Assembly (NCBI GenBank): GCA_030824965.1 | Contig: JAPJQV010000001.1 | Location: 310,001 to 374,000, forward strand | Direction: 5' to 3' | From: Micavibrio sp. | GTDB lineage: Bacteria > Pseudomonadota > Alphaproteobacteria > Micavibrionales > Micavibrionaceae | DNA length: 64,000 bases | Part shown: positions 8,007 to 15,518 of the stretch, in pieces | Layout of the letters: every line of letters begins with the position of its first letter | Numbering within the stretch: the first letter of the stretch is position 1 | Notes under the pieces: model-generated | Database searches by the model: none | Seen by the model: only the letters and a program-made list of their open reading frames with translations | What the model was told of the DNA's origin: nothing | Made by a program: the position numbers and the translations under genes

Positions 8007-8031
8007 CTTTTGAGTAATTTGAAAAACTGAA

Positions 8032-8385
8032 ATGCAAAAGATATTTCGCAATTTAATGAATGTTTTCGTCGCCATAACTTTGGCGGCGTTCATTGTGTCT
8101 GCGGTTCCATCTGTTGCCCATGCTTTTCAAGCAGATGCCAAATCTCAAATTGTACATAGTTCAGATGTTCAAAAAGCAGATGGTAAGTTAAAGCACCAAA
8201 AAGACACAAAATATGATAATGGTTGCTGCATAAGCCATTGTTTTTGTGCCGCTTATGCTATGTCTGATGTTCAATTATCTCATTCTGAGCTAGTTTTCAA
8301 ATCCGTAGATTTGATTTTTTTCGATACAAAAACGGTCAGTATTAGCTCTGCACCACAACTTCGACCTCCCCGTACCCTTGCTTAA
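8032..8385 (+). CDS. Small secreted Cys/His protein of metal-resistance operon, 117 aa
   Basis: A 117-residue protein with an N-terminal signal peptide (hydrophobic 12-27, cleavage likely after VAHA near residue 31). The mature part is hydrophilic, then carries a compact CCISHCFCAAY cluster near residues 66-76, followed by a Ser/Asp/Phe-rich tail ending in PPRTLA. The Cys-Cys/His/Cys/Cys group in an exported protein at the head of a czc-type operon suggests a periplasmic metal-binding or sensing accessory, comparable in position to CzcI or CopL-type proteins. I do not recognise the exact family and the function is inferred. Confidence 0.6.
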   Translation: MQKIFRNLMNVFVAITLAAFIVSAVPSVAHAFQADAKSQIVHSSDVQKADGKLKHQKDTKYDNGCCISHCFCAAYAMSDVQLSHSELVFKSVDLIFFDTKTVSISSAPQLRPPRTLA

Positions 8386-8452
8386 TACCTAAGGCCTTTA
8401 TTAGGCCAACCGCTTTTTGCGGAATTACATAGTATTAACAAGGAACTATCAC

Positions 8453-8665
8453 ATGACATCGTCCGCTAATCGCGTTGGCTTCATTGCCGCGCTGATGTTG
8501 GCCTGCATTTCATTGAGCGCATGCGCCAATAGTAAGGCCGAAACCCGTAGAATATCTGCTCAGGAATGCAAGCAAATGCATGGCAGGGGCAATATAAGCC
8601 TTGAGCAACTGCGCAAATGCCGTTTTACCGGAAAAATTGAAAATCAAAAGGAAACACAAAAATGA
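8453..8665 (+). CDS. Small lipoprotein of metal-resistance operon, 70 aa
   Basis: I place the start at the ATG at 8453, behind AAGGA at 8440-8444, rather than at the in-frame ATG at 8417, because it gives a clean lipoprotein signal: a hydrophobic stretch, FIAALMLACISLSAC, ending in an LSAC lipobox near residue 23. The mature protein is about 48 residues, basic, with two further cysteines (QECKQMHGRG and LRKCRFTG). Its stop overlaps the start of the czcC-like gene by 4 bp (ATGA), so it is co-translated with the pump. Function unknown; a periplasmic metal-handling accessory is the simplest idea. Confidence 0.6.
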   Translation: MTSSANRVGFIAALMLACISLSACANSKAETRRISAQECKQMHGRGNISLEQLRKCRFTGKIENQKETQK

Positions 8666-9903
8666 GAATATTTTTGCTTAGCGGCGTATGCCTTGCGTTG
8701 ATGTTTAGCGCTAGTGGCGCTGAAGCCAAAGAAAAGGCCGTAAGCTTGTCTCTTGATCAAGCTATTCTTCAAGCCATTCAGAAAGCTCCTGAAATTGCTA
8801 AGACATCAGCTTTAAGCAAGGCGGCAGATGGTGCTCGTCGCCAGTCTACGGCTTGGACCAATCCTCAATTATCCGTTGAGTCTGAGAATATTGGCGGTAG
8901 TGGGCCTTATAAGGGCTATGACAGCGCAGAAACAACAGCGTCTGTATCTCAGCTTGTCGAAATAGGGGGCAAGAGATCAGCAAGACGCGCCATAGCAGAA
9001 CGTGACCAATCTTTGGCACAATTGCAGCAAAAAGCAGAAACGATCAATGTTGTGCGTCAAGTTAAAGTTGCCTTTGCACGGGCTGCCGTATCGCAAGAGC
9101 GACTTAAGCTGGCAAAACAGCAATCAAATCTTGCTAATGATATCTTGGGCGGCGTTAAGCGTCGCGTAGATGCAGCGGCTGACCCGCTTTATCAAAAGAA
9201 TAAGGCGAGGATTGCCTTAGCATCTTCAGAACTAGAGCTTAAGAAAGCGCAAAGGGAAAATGACGCGTCTATTAAAATATTAGGCCAGCTTGTTGGCGGT
9301 GAGGTTTCTAAAGTAGATGCTAATAGCCTGTATGACATCGTAAAACCGCAAGAGGGTGTGATAGTTGAGCCGGATGTGGTTATATCGCGCGAAGATCTTG
9401 AAATTGAACGTTCCAAGGCCACTCTTGCACTCGAAAAAGCCAATGCTGTTCCAGATCCTACAATCACAGCAGGAGTCAGAAACTTTAAGGAAGAAGACTC
9501 TAACGCTTTTGTAGTCGGCGTGTCTTTTCCTATTCCGGTCTTAAATCTTAACCGGGGTAATATACAAAAAGCCGGCTATGAGCTGGCTGCTCGAGATGCA
9601 GAACGTCAACAAAATATTCGAAATGCAAAAACCGAAATATTAGATCGTCAGAGAATGGCGGCAGACGCTTATCAAGAAGCTGAAACTTTGAAGAAAACAA
9701 TCCTGCCGGAAGCTGAAGCTGCATTGAAAGACGCAAGGCGCGGATACGACGCCGGATCTTTTGCCTATCTTGACGTTCTTGATGCGCAACGCACGCTTTT
9801 TGAAAGCAAAACCACATATCTCAATGCCTTACTCGATTATCAAATCAATCGGGCCGAGGTTGAATATTTAACAGCCCCTGTTTCATCTCCGGAGAAAAAA
9901 TAA
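8662..9903 (+). CDS. czcC: Outer membrane efflux protein, CzcC/TolC family
   Basis: A 413-residue OEP-family protein with a signal peptide (residues 1-22) and the two-fold repeated helical domain of TolC-like channels: AILQAIQKAPEIAKTSAL with TNPQLSVESENIGG in the first half, and GVSFPIPVLNLNRGNI with YDAGSFAYLDVLDAQRTL in the second. The last motif is highly typical of CzcC. It provides the outer-membrane exit of the tripartite metal pump formed with the two downstream genes. Its stop overlaps the adaptor ATG (TAATG). Metal specificity cannot be read from this subunit. Confidence 0.92.
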   Translation: MRIFLLSGVCLALMFSASGAEAKEKAVSLSLDQAILQAIQKAPEIAKTSALSKAADGARRQSTAWTNPQLSVESENIGGSGPYKGYDSAETTASVSQLVEIGGKRSARRAIAERDQSLAQLQQKAETINVVRQVKVAFARAAVSQERLKLAKQQSNLANDILGGVKRRVDAAADPLYQKNKARIALASSELELKKAQRENDASIKILGQLVGGEVSKVDANSLYDIVKPQEGVIVEPDVVISREDLEIERSKATLALEKANAVPDPTITAGVRNFKEEDSNAFVVGVSFPIPVLNLNRGNIQKAGYELAARDAERQQNIRNAKTEILDRQRMAADAYQEAETLKKTILPEAEAALKDARRGYDAGSFAYLDVLDAQRTLFESKTTYLNALLDYQINRAEVEYLTAPVSSPEKK

Positions 9904-10892
9904 TGAAAATTAAAACCCTTATCCTCTGTTCCGTTGCGGTTATTGCTCTTGGAGCGGCAGGCTTAACATCATACCGAACATTTGCAGGCGATGAACACGG
10001 CCATGGTGCAGAAGAAAACCACAAGGATGGTGAAGAAAAAGACGAGCATGGCCATGGCGGAGAGGAGGAGCACGGCGATGCTACGGAAATCAGTGATAAA
10101 TCTGCCGAGGCCATGAAGATTGATGTTTTGCCAGCTGGCCCTGCCTTAATTCACCAAACAACCAGCCTAACAGGAAAAATTATTCTTAACCAAGACCGCA
10201 CGGCGCAAGTACGAGGACGGTTCCCTGGTGTGATTAAATCAGCCAGTAAGAGTGTAGGAGAGATTGTAAAAAAAGGCGATGAGCTGGCGACGATTGAAAG
10301 TAACCAGAGCTTGCAAACTTATGCGGTCACGTCACCTCTTGATGGTGTAATTATCAACAGAAATGCGGCTATTGGCGGCCTTGCTGGCGATGAGCCTATT
10401 TATGTTGTCGCAGATCTAAGCCAAATCTGGGCTGAATTCTTCGTATTCTCTCGAGACATGGATCGTTTGGCGATTGGTCAGAAGGTTGATGTTTTCAGCC
10501 TGAGTGACGCTACTACAAGTGCGGAGACCACAATTAGCACTTTGCTTCCAACCGCTGAAAGTTCAAGTCAGACTGTCGTCGCCCGTGTTGTAATCGATAA
10601 TACGGATCAAAAATGGCGTTCCGGCATGACAGTTCGTGGTGATGTTGTTTTATCAGAAAAACAAGTTCCTCTGGCTGTTAAGACATCTGCCATCCAGCGT
10701 CAGGAAGGTTCTCAGGTCATCTATGTCAAGGAAGGCGAAAAATATGAAATGCGCAAAGTTGAACTTGGGTTGGCTGATCGTGAATGGACGGAAGTCTTAA
10801 GCGGCATTCAATCCGGCGAAGAATATGTCGCGACGAACAGCTTTGTCGTCAAGGCTGACATCGGAAAATCTGCCGCTGAGCACGAACACTAA
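9903..10892 (+). CDS. czcB: RND efflux periplasmic adaptor, CzcB family
   Basis: A 329-residue membrane-fusion protein. An N-terminal membrane anchor or signal (6-24) is followed by a His/Glu-rich segment (DEHGHGAEENHKDGEEKDEH region, residues 30-58). Then come the HlyD-type barrel-sandwich domain (GRFPGVIKSASKSVGEIVKKGDELATIES), beta-barrel (WAEFFVFSRDMDRLAIGQKV) and membrane-proximal domain. It couples the inner-membrane RND pump to the outer-membrane channel. The His-rich N-terminus is typical of adaptors for Zn2+/Co2+/Cd2+ pumps and may bind periplasmic metal. It is flanked by czcC (overlap) and czcA (21 bp gap). Confidence 0.92.
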   Translation: MKIKTLILCSVAVIALGAAGLTSYRTFAGDEHGHGAEENHKDGEEKDEHGHGGEEEHGDATEISDKSAEAMKIDVLPAGPALIHQTTSLTGKIILNQDRTAQVRGRFPGVIKSASKSVGEIVKKGDELATIESNQSLQTYAVTSPLDGVIINRNAAIGGLAGDEPIYVVADLSQIWAEFFVFSRDMDRLAIGQKVDVFSLSDATTSAETTISTLLPTAESSSQTVVARVVIDNTDQKWRSGMTVRGDVVLSEKQVPLAVKTSAIQRQEGSQVIYVKEGEKYEMRKVELGLADREWTEVLSGIQSGEEYVATNSFVVKADIGKSAAEHEH

Positions 10893-10913
10893 GATTGATA
10901 TTGAGAGATTGCC

Positions 10914-13900
10914 ATGATTGAAAAACTTTTAAACTTTTCCCTGCGTCAGCGTTACCTGATCGCACTCCTTGTTTTGGCTGTATCTGCATTCGGGATCTAT
11001 TCCTTGCGCAGCCTTCCTATCGACGCTGTTCCTGATATCACGAATAATCAAGTCCAGATTAACACCGTGGCAACTGCTTTGTCGCCAGAAGAGGTGGAAA
11101 AACAGGTCACGTTTCCTGTGGAAACCGCTCTGGCTGGCATTCCGGGCCTTGAGAATACACGTTCTATTTCTCGCAATGGATTTTCGCAAGTCACAGCCAT
11201 TTTTAGCGATGATGTTGATATCTACTTTGCTCGCCAGCAAGTAGGAGAACGGATTAGCGAAGCGCGTGAAAGTTTGCCGGATGGTGCTGACCCTATGATG
11301 GGCGCAATTTCTACAGGTCTGGGCGAGATCTATATGTGGACCGTCAAATTCGCAGAGCGCAAGGCAGAACAGAAGTCGGTTAATGGCGAACCCGGATGGC
11401 AGTCAGATGGAAGTTACCTGACGCCGGAAGGTCAACGCTTACGTAAAGATTATGAACTGGCTGGATATCTCCGTACGGTTCAGGACTGGATCATCCGTCC
11501 TCAACTAAAAGGGGTCTTGGGAGTTGCGGGTGTTGATGCTATCGGCGGGTATGTAAAGCAATACCATGTCATGCCTGATCCTGAGAAACTTGTATCGCTG
11601 GGTTTAAGTTTTACCGATGTCATAAATGTTATTGAGAAGAATAACCATGGTATCGGGGCAGGTTACATTGAGCGTAACGGCGAAGCCTATGTTGTTCGGG
11701 CAGATGGCCGGATTGATACAGCCGAGCAATTGTCCAATATCGTTGTCGCCAATCGCCGTGGAATTCCGATTTATCTGAAAGACATTGCAGAGATTGGAAT
11801 TGGTAAGGAGCTTCGCACAGGTTCCGCCAGCGAAAACGGTCAAGAGGCTGTGGTCGGAACAGCGCTAATGCTGATTGGAGCTAATAGCCGGATTGTCTCG
11901 GATGCCGTTGACAAAAAAATTCAGGAAGTCAGTAAAAGTTTGCCTGCCGGAATAGAAGTTCAGCCTGTTTTAAACCGAACCAAGCTGGTTGATGCCACTA
12001 TTAAAACAGTTGAGAAAAATTTAGCTGAAGGCGCCTTGCTAGTTATTGCTATTCTATTCTTCCTCTTAGGGAATATCAGGGCCGCCCTTATCACAGCAAC
12101 GGTTATTCCAGTAGCGATGCTGATGACGGCTATCGGGATGCAGCGGTTTGGGATCAGTGGTAACCTCATGAGTCTTGGGGCGCTGGATTTTGGTCTGATC
12201 GTCGATGGAGCAGTAATTATCACTGAAAACTGTTTGTCACGCCTTGGCCATAGACAGCATGAAGAAGGTCGCTTGCTGACTCTTAAAGAGCGCTTGCACG
12301 AAGTAATGCTAGGAAGCCGAGAAATGATCCAGCCATCCGTCTTTGGTCAGGCTATCATCATCATGGTTTACATTCCGCTTTTGACCTTTACGGGTGTCGA
12401 AGGCAAAATGTTTGAACCTATGGCGGTTACGGTTATTATTGCCTTGGTTGCAGCATTTATTCTTTCTTTGACATTCGTACCCGCCATGCTGGCTATTTTT
12501 GTCAACGGCAAGGTCGAGGAAAAAGAAAGCCGTGTCATTCATGGTGCCAAAAATGCCTATACGCCGATGTTGAAGGCTTCCATGAAGATGCCTTTGACAT
12601 TCATCGGTGCGTCAGTTCTGGCTTTCGTTGGTGCTGTTATTTTATTCTTCAGCATGGGGCAGGAGTTTATCCCTCAGCTTGACGAAAAAGACGTAGCAAT
12701 GCACGCCATGCGCATTCCAAGTACATCTTTATCCCAATCTCAGGGCATGCAGCTTGAAGTTGAGAAGGTTGTATCAGCTATCCCTGAAGTGGCTTTTGTC
12801 TATTCGAAGACAGGCACAGCTGAAATGGCAGCAGATCCAATGCCACCTAACGTGTCCGATACGTTCATTATTTTCAAAGACCGAAAAGAATGGCCTGATC
12901 CTGATTTGGATAAATCTAAGCTGATCGAGAACTTACAGGAAGCCGTCGAGAAGATACCCGGGAATAATTATGAATTCACGCAGCCTATCCAGATGCGGTT
13001 TAATGAATTGATTTCCGGTGTACGGAGCGATGTCGCGGTAAAAGTCTATGGTGATAATTTCGCAGCCATGGAAGTTACAGCTGCGCAAATTGCTAAAGCT
13101 CTCCAATCTGTAAATGGAGCCGCCGATGTTAAAATCGAGCAAACTTCCGGTCTTCCTATGCTGGAAGTAAAACTCGATAAACCTGCGATTGCCCGCTATG
13201 GCCTGAATGTCAGTGATGTGCTTGATGTATTGGCAATTTCCATCGGCGGTAAAGAGGCTGGATTGGTTTTTCAAGGCGACCAGCGTTTTGACATCATGGT
13301 TCGTTTTTCCGAAAGTATGCGTAACGATCTGTCGGCAATTGAAAATCTCCCGATTTTGCTACCCAATGAGGATGATACAAGCGATGCAGGGCCAACCCAG
13401 CATAAACGCTCGCTGTATATTCCTTTGAAAGAGGTGGCTAAGCTTGAAATCAAGGATGGTCCTAACCAGATCAGCCGCGAGAACGGTAAGCGTAGAATTG
13501 TCGTTCAGGCGAATGTACGGGGCCGTGATATCGCATCCTTCGTCGAAGATGCCATGGCAACTCTCGATAAACAGGTCAAACTTCCGGCTGGTTACTGGCT
13601 GGAGTGGGGTGGCCAGTTCAAGAACCTTGAAGAAGCCAAAGCGCGCCTAGGTATTGTCGTGCCAGCTTGTTTCTTTGCAATCTTCTTGTTGCTATTTACA
13701 GCTCTAGGGTCGGTAAGACAGGCTCTGCTTGTCTTCAGTGGTGTTCCTCTGGCCCTTACAGGCGGTATTGTAACCCTCTGGCTACGCGGCATGCCATTCT
13801 CGATTTCTGCTGCCGTTGGATTGATCGCACTTTCCGGCGTGGCTGTTTTGAATGGGCTCGTTCTAATCACGCGCATTAATCAACTAGTGAAGGAAGGGAT

Positions 13901-14153
13901 GCAACCCCATGACGCGATCCTTAACGGAAGTCTTTCGCGTCTGCGGCCTGTTCTGATGACAGCATTGGTGGCCTCTCTGGGCTTTGTTCCGATGGCGATT
14001 GCTTCAGGCGCAGGAGCCGAAGTTCAAAAGCCTCTGGCGACTGTTGTTATCGGTGGTTTGGTAACGGCAACTATTCTGACGCTACTTGTTCTGCCTGCAA
14101 TATATAAGCGGTTCAATCTGGCTGACGATGTTCTCGATAAAGGAGAACTGTAA
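10914..14153 (+). CDS. czcA: Heavy-metal RND efflux pump, CzcA family
   Basis: A 1079-residue, full-length HME-type RND transporter. It starts with a cytoplasmic LLNFSLRQRYLIALLVLAVS helix, then IDAVPDITNNQVQI, the large periplasmic loop, and a transmembrane helix 4 carrying DFGLIVDGAVIITEN (around residue 425). That Asp...Asp...Glu pattern is characteristic of the divalent-cation HME group (CzcA type) rather than the monovalent CusA group. The second half repeats the fold, with QEFIPQLDEKD and LTGGIVTLWLRGMPF. It exports Zn2+, Co2+ and/or Cd2+ with the proton gradient; the exact ion set is inferred. Confidence 0.95.
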   Translation: MIEKLLNFSLRQRYLIALLVLAVSAFGIYSLRSLPIDAVPDITNNQVQINTVATALSPEEVEKQVTFPVETALAGIPGLENTRSISRNGFSQVTAIFSDDVDIYFARQQVGERISEARESLPDGADPMMGAISTGLGEIYMWTVKFAERKAEQKSVNGEPGWQSDGSYLTPEGQRLRKDYELAGYLRTVQDWIIRPQLKGVLGVAGVDAIGGYVKQYHVMPDPEKLVSLGLSFTDVINVIEKNNHGIGAGYIERNGEAYVVRADGRIDTAEQLSNIVVANRRGIPIYLKDIAEIGIGKELRTGSASENGQEAVVGTALMLIGANSRIVSDAVDKKIQEVSKSLPAGIEVQPVLNRTKLVDATIKTVEKNLAEGALLVIAILFFLLGNIRAALITATVIPVAMLMTAIGMQRFGISGNLMSLGALDFGLIVDGAVIITENCLSRLGHRQHEEGRLLTLKERLHEVMLGSREMIQPSVFGQAIIIMVYIPLLTFTGVEGKMFEPMAVTVIIALVAAFILSLTFVPAMLAIFVNGKVEEKESRVIHGAKNAYTPMLKASMKMPLTFIGASVLAFVGAVILFFSMGQEFIPQLDEKDVAMHAMRIPSTSLSQSQGMQLEVEKVVSAIPEVAFVYSKTGTAEMAADPMPPNVSDTFIIFKDRKEWPDPDLDKSKLIENLQEAVEKIPGNNYEFTQPIQMRFNELISGVRSDVAVKVYGDNFAAMEVTAAQIAKALQSVNGAADVKIEQTSGLPMLEVKLDKPAIARYGLNVSDVLDVLAISIGGKEAGLVFQGDQRFDIMVRFSESMRNDLSAIENLPILLPNEDDTSDAGPTQHKRSLYIPLKEVAKLEIKDGPNQISRENGKRRIVVQANVRGRDIASFVEDAMATLDKQVKLPAGYWLEWGGQFKNLEEAKARLGIVVPACFFAIFLLLFTALGSVRQALLVFSGVPLALTGGIVTLWLRGMPFSISAAVGLIALSGVAVLNGLVLITRINQLVKEGMQPHDAILNGSLSRLRPVLMTALVASLGFVPMAIASGAGAEVQKPLATVVIGGLVTATILTLLVLPAIYKRFNLADDVLDKGEL

Positions 14154-14191
14154 TGATTGCTTATATTTTTATAAAGAAAGAAGGAGTCTAA

Positions 14192-14677
14192 ATGAAACAG
14201 AAACTATTTGCCGCTGCATTGGCGCTTGTATTGTCAACCTCACCAGTCTATGCGGAAGATAATCATGGTGACAAGGAGCATGGGCACAAATCTACAGAAG
14301 CTCATGATAATAATGATCGCCATGATGAGAAATCCCATTTCTCTGTAGCAAAGCCTAAAGATGCTACTACAGCCTGGAGTTTGCTGGATCAGTCTGTTCT
14401 TGATGCACAAAAAGCCTTGGATGCCAAAGATACAAAAACGCTACATGAGATCGGAGAAAAACTTGAAGTGGCAGTTGATGCGTTACATGACTTGGCAAAT
14501 AAAGGTGACGCGGCGCTGGATAAATCTATAGATCAGTTGTCTGATACGGTAGATAATTTCCACCATGCAGCAGAAGATAACAAGGCAACTGAAGTATCAG
14601 AAGCTTTAAAAATTTTATCGACCCAAAAAGAGTCTCTGCGCAGCATCTATAAGGCTGCTGAAGTTAAAAACCCATAA
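14192..14677 (+). CDS. His-rich periplasmic protein of metal-resistance operon, 161 aa
   Basis: A 161-residue protein with a signal peptide cleaved near VYAED (residue 22). A His/Asp/Glu-rich segment (about residues 23-52, NHGDKEHGHKSTEAHDNNDR) is followed by a helical domain with regularly spaced hydrophobics (WSLLDQSVLDAQKALDAKD to the end). The His segment should bind divalent metal in the periplasm. The gene follows czcA by 38 bp on the same strand. I do not recognise it as CzcE by sequence; it occupies a similar place and is best called an operon-specific metal-binding accessory. A perfect hairpin follows the stop. Confidence 0.65.
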   Translation: MKQKLFAAALALVLSTSPVYAEDNHGDKEHGHKSTEAHDNNDRHDEKSHFSVAKPKDATTAWSLLDQSVLDAQKALDAKDTKTLHEIGEKLEVAVDALHDLANKGDAALDKSIDQLSDTVDNFHHAAEDNKATEVSEALKILSTQKESLRSIYKAAEVKNP

Positions 14678-14684
14678 TTTAGCG

Positions 14685-14716
14685 AACAGAAGCGCAGCTA
14701 AAACTGCGCTTCTGTT
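14685..14716 (+). terminator. Intercistronic 13-bp hairpin without U-tract
   Basis: AACAGAAGCGCAG (14685-14697) pairs perfectly with CTGCGCTTCTGTT (14704-14716) across a 6-nt loop, between the His-rich protein gene and the methyltransferase gene. No run of T follows, so it is a poor intrinsic terminator. It more likely protects the upstream mRNA from 3' decay or reduces read-through to the methyltransferase and ATPase genes. Confidence 0.5.
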
Positions 14717-14735
14717 GCTGAAATAGGATTAAAAA

Positions 14736-15494
14736 TTGTCAAAAGATCTTTATGGCGTAATGCTAAAACAAGGTAACTTCCTTTTTCGCTGGAGAGGGCA
14801 GTTGCCTTTGCTTTTTCTGGTTCTCATGATTTTTGCCATTTACGGTAATTTCTCTATGGAGCAGGCGATTAGCGAATATTGGGAAGATGTCTGGGGTATT
14901 CTGGCCTTCTCAGTATCGTTGGCAGGCGTTTGTATTCGTGGAGCTACAGTCGGATTTGCTGCCGGAAATACATCTGGACGCAATACGCGCGAACAACGTG
15001 CAGACGATCTGAATACATCAGGTATGTACTCAATCTGTCGTAACCCGCTTTATCTGGGAAACTTCATTATTATTTTAGGTGTTCTGCTTTGGGCAAAAGT
15101 TTGGTGTGCAGGATTAATAATAGCGCTAGGGTTCTTTATCTATATGGAGCGCATTGTTCTGGTTGAAGAAAATTATCTCCATGAGAAGTTTCAAAGTTCA
15201 TACAATGAATGGCGAAAGCAGACACCTGCTCTTATACCTGATTTTAGTCTTTGGAAAAATCCCACTCTTTCGTTCTCATGGAGAACAGTTTTGCGGAAAG
15301 AGTATCCGGGACTGTTAGGTGTCAGTACAATTTTCATTATCATGCATTTTGTTTTTGACGTTATTGCAGATCGTGAAACACTCAATGAGTGGTTTAGTCA
15401 TGATTACCCGGCAATAATAGCTTATGTAATAATTGCCAGCCTGTGTCTTGTTCTTCGTTTTCTAAAAAAGAATACCTCTGTGTTAAAAATTTAA
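14736..15494 (+). CDS. Isoprenylcysteine/phospholipid methyltransferase-like membrane protein (CzcN-like)
   Basis: A 252-residue polytopic protein of the ICMT/PEMT superfamily. The core motif is SGMYSICRNPLYLGNF (about residues 91-106), followed by a membrane pair and ERIVLVEENYLHEKFQSSYNEWRKQTPALIPDF, the family's C-terminal cofactor-binding region. CzcN proteins of Cupriavidus-type czc operons belong to this family and sit in the same operons; their substrate is unknown. I use the TTG at 14736, preceded by AGGA at 14725-14728. An ATG at 14760 would shorten the protein by eight residues. Two further C-terminal membrane helices (about 190-245) extend it beyond the usual domain. Confidence 0.78.
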   Translation: MSKDLYGVMLKQGNFLFRWRGQLPLLFLVLMIFAIYGNFSMEQAISEYWEDVWGILAFSVSLAGVCIRGATVGFAAGNTSGRNTREQRADDLNTSGMYSICRNPLYLGNFIIILGVLLWAKVWCAGLIIALGFFIYMERIVLVEENYLHEKFQSSYNEWRKQTPALIPDFSLWKNPTLSFSWRTVLRKEYPGLLGVSTIFIIMHFVFDVIADRETLNEWFSHDYPAIIAYVIIASLCLVLRFLKKNTSVLKI

Positions 15495-15518
15495 AAATAA
15501 TGAGCTAAGGAGTTAAGT

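Larger units (their letters stand above)
7629..8031. other. Non-coding junction between modules A and B
   Basis: 403 bp between two divergently transcribed operons. It holds the AT-rich upstream region of the response regulator gene (7629-7735), repeat copy R2 (7739-7864) ending in a perfect 18-bp palindrome, and the probable promoter region of the metal-efflux operon (7865-8031). I see no coding potential. A TTAATAAC / GTTAATAG pair near 7914-7937 could be a regulator site, but I cannot assign it. Confidence 0.65.
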
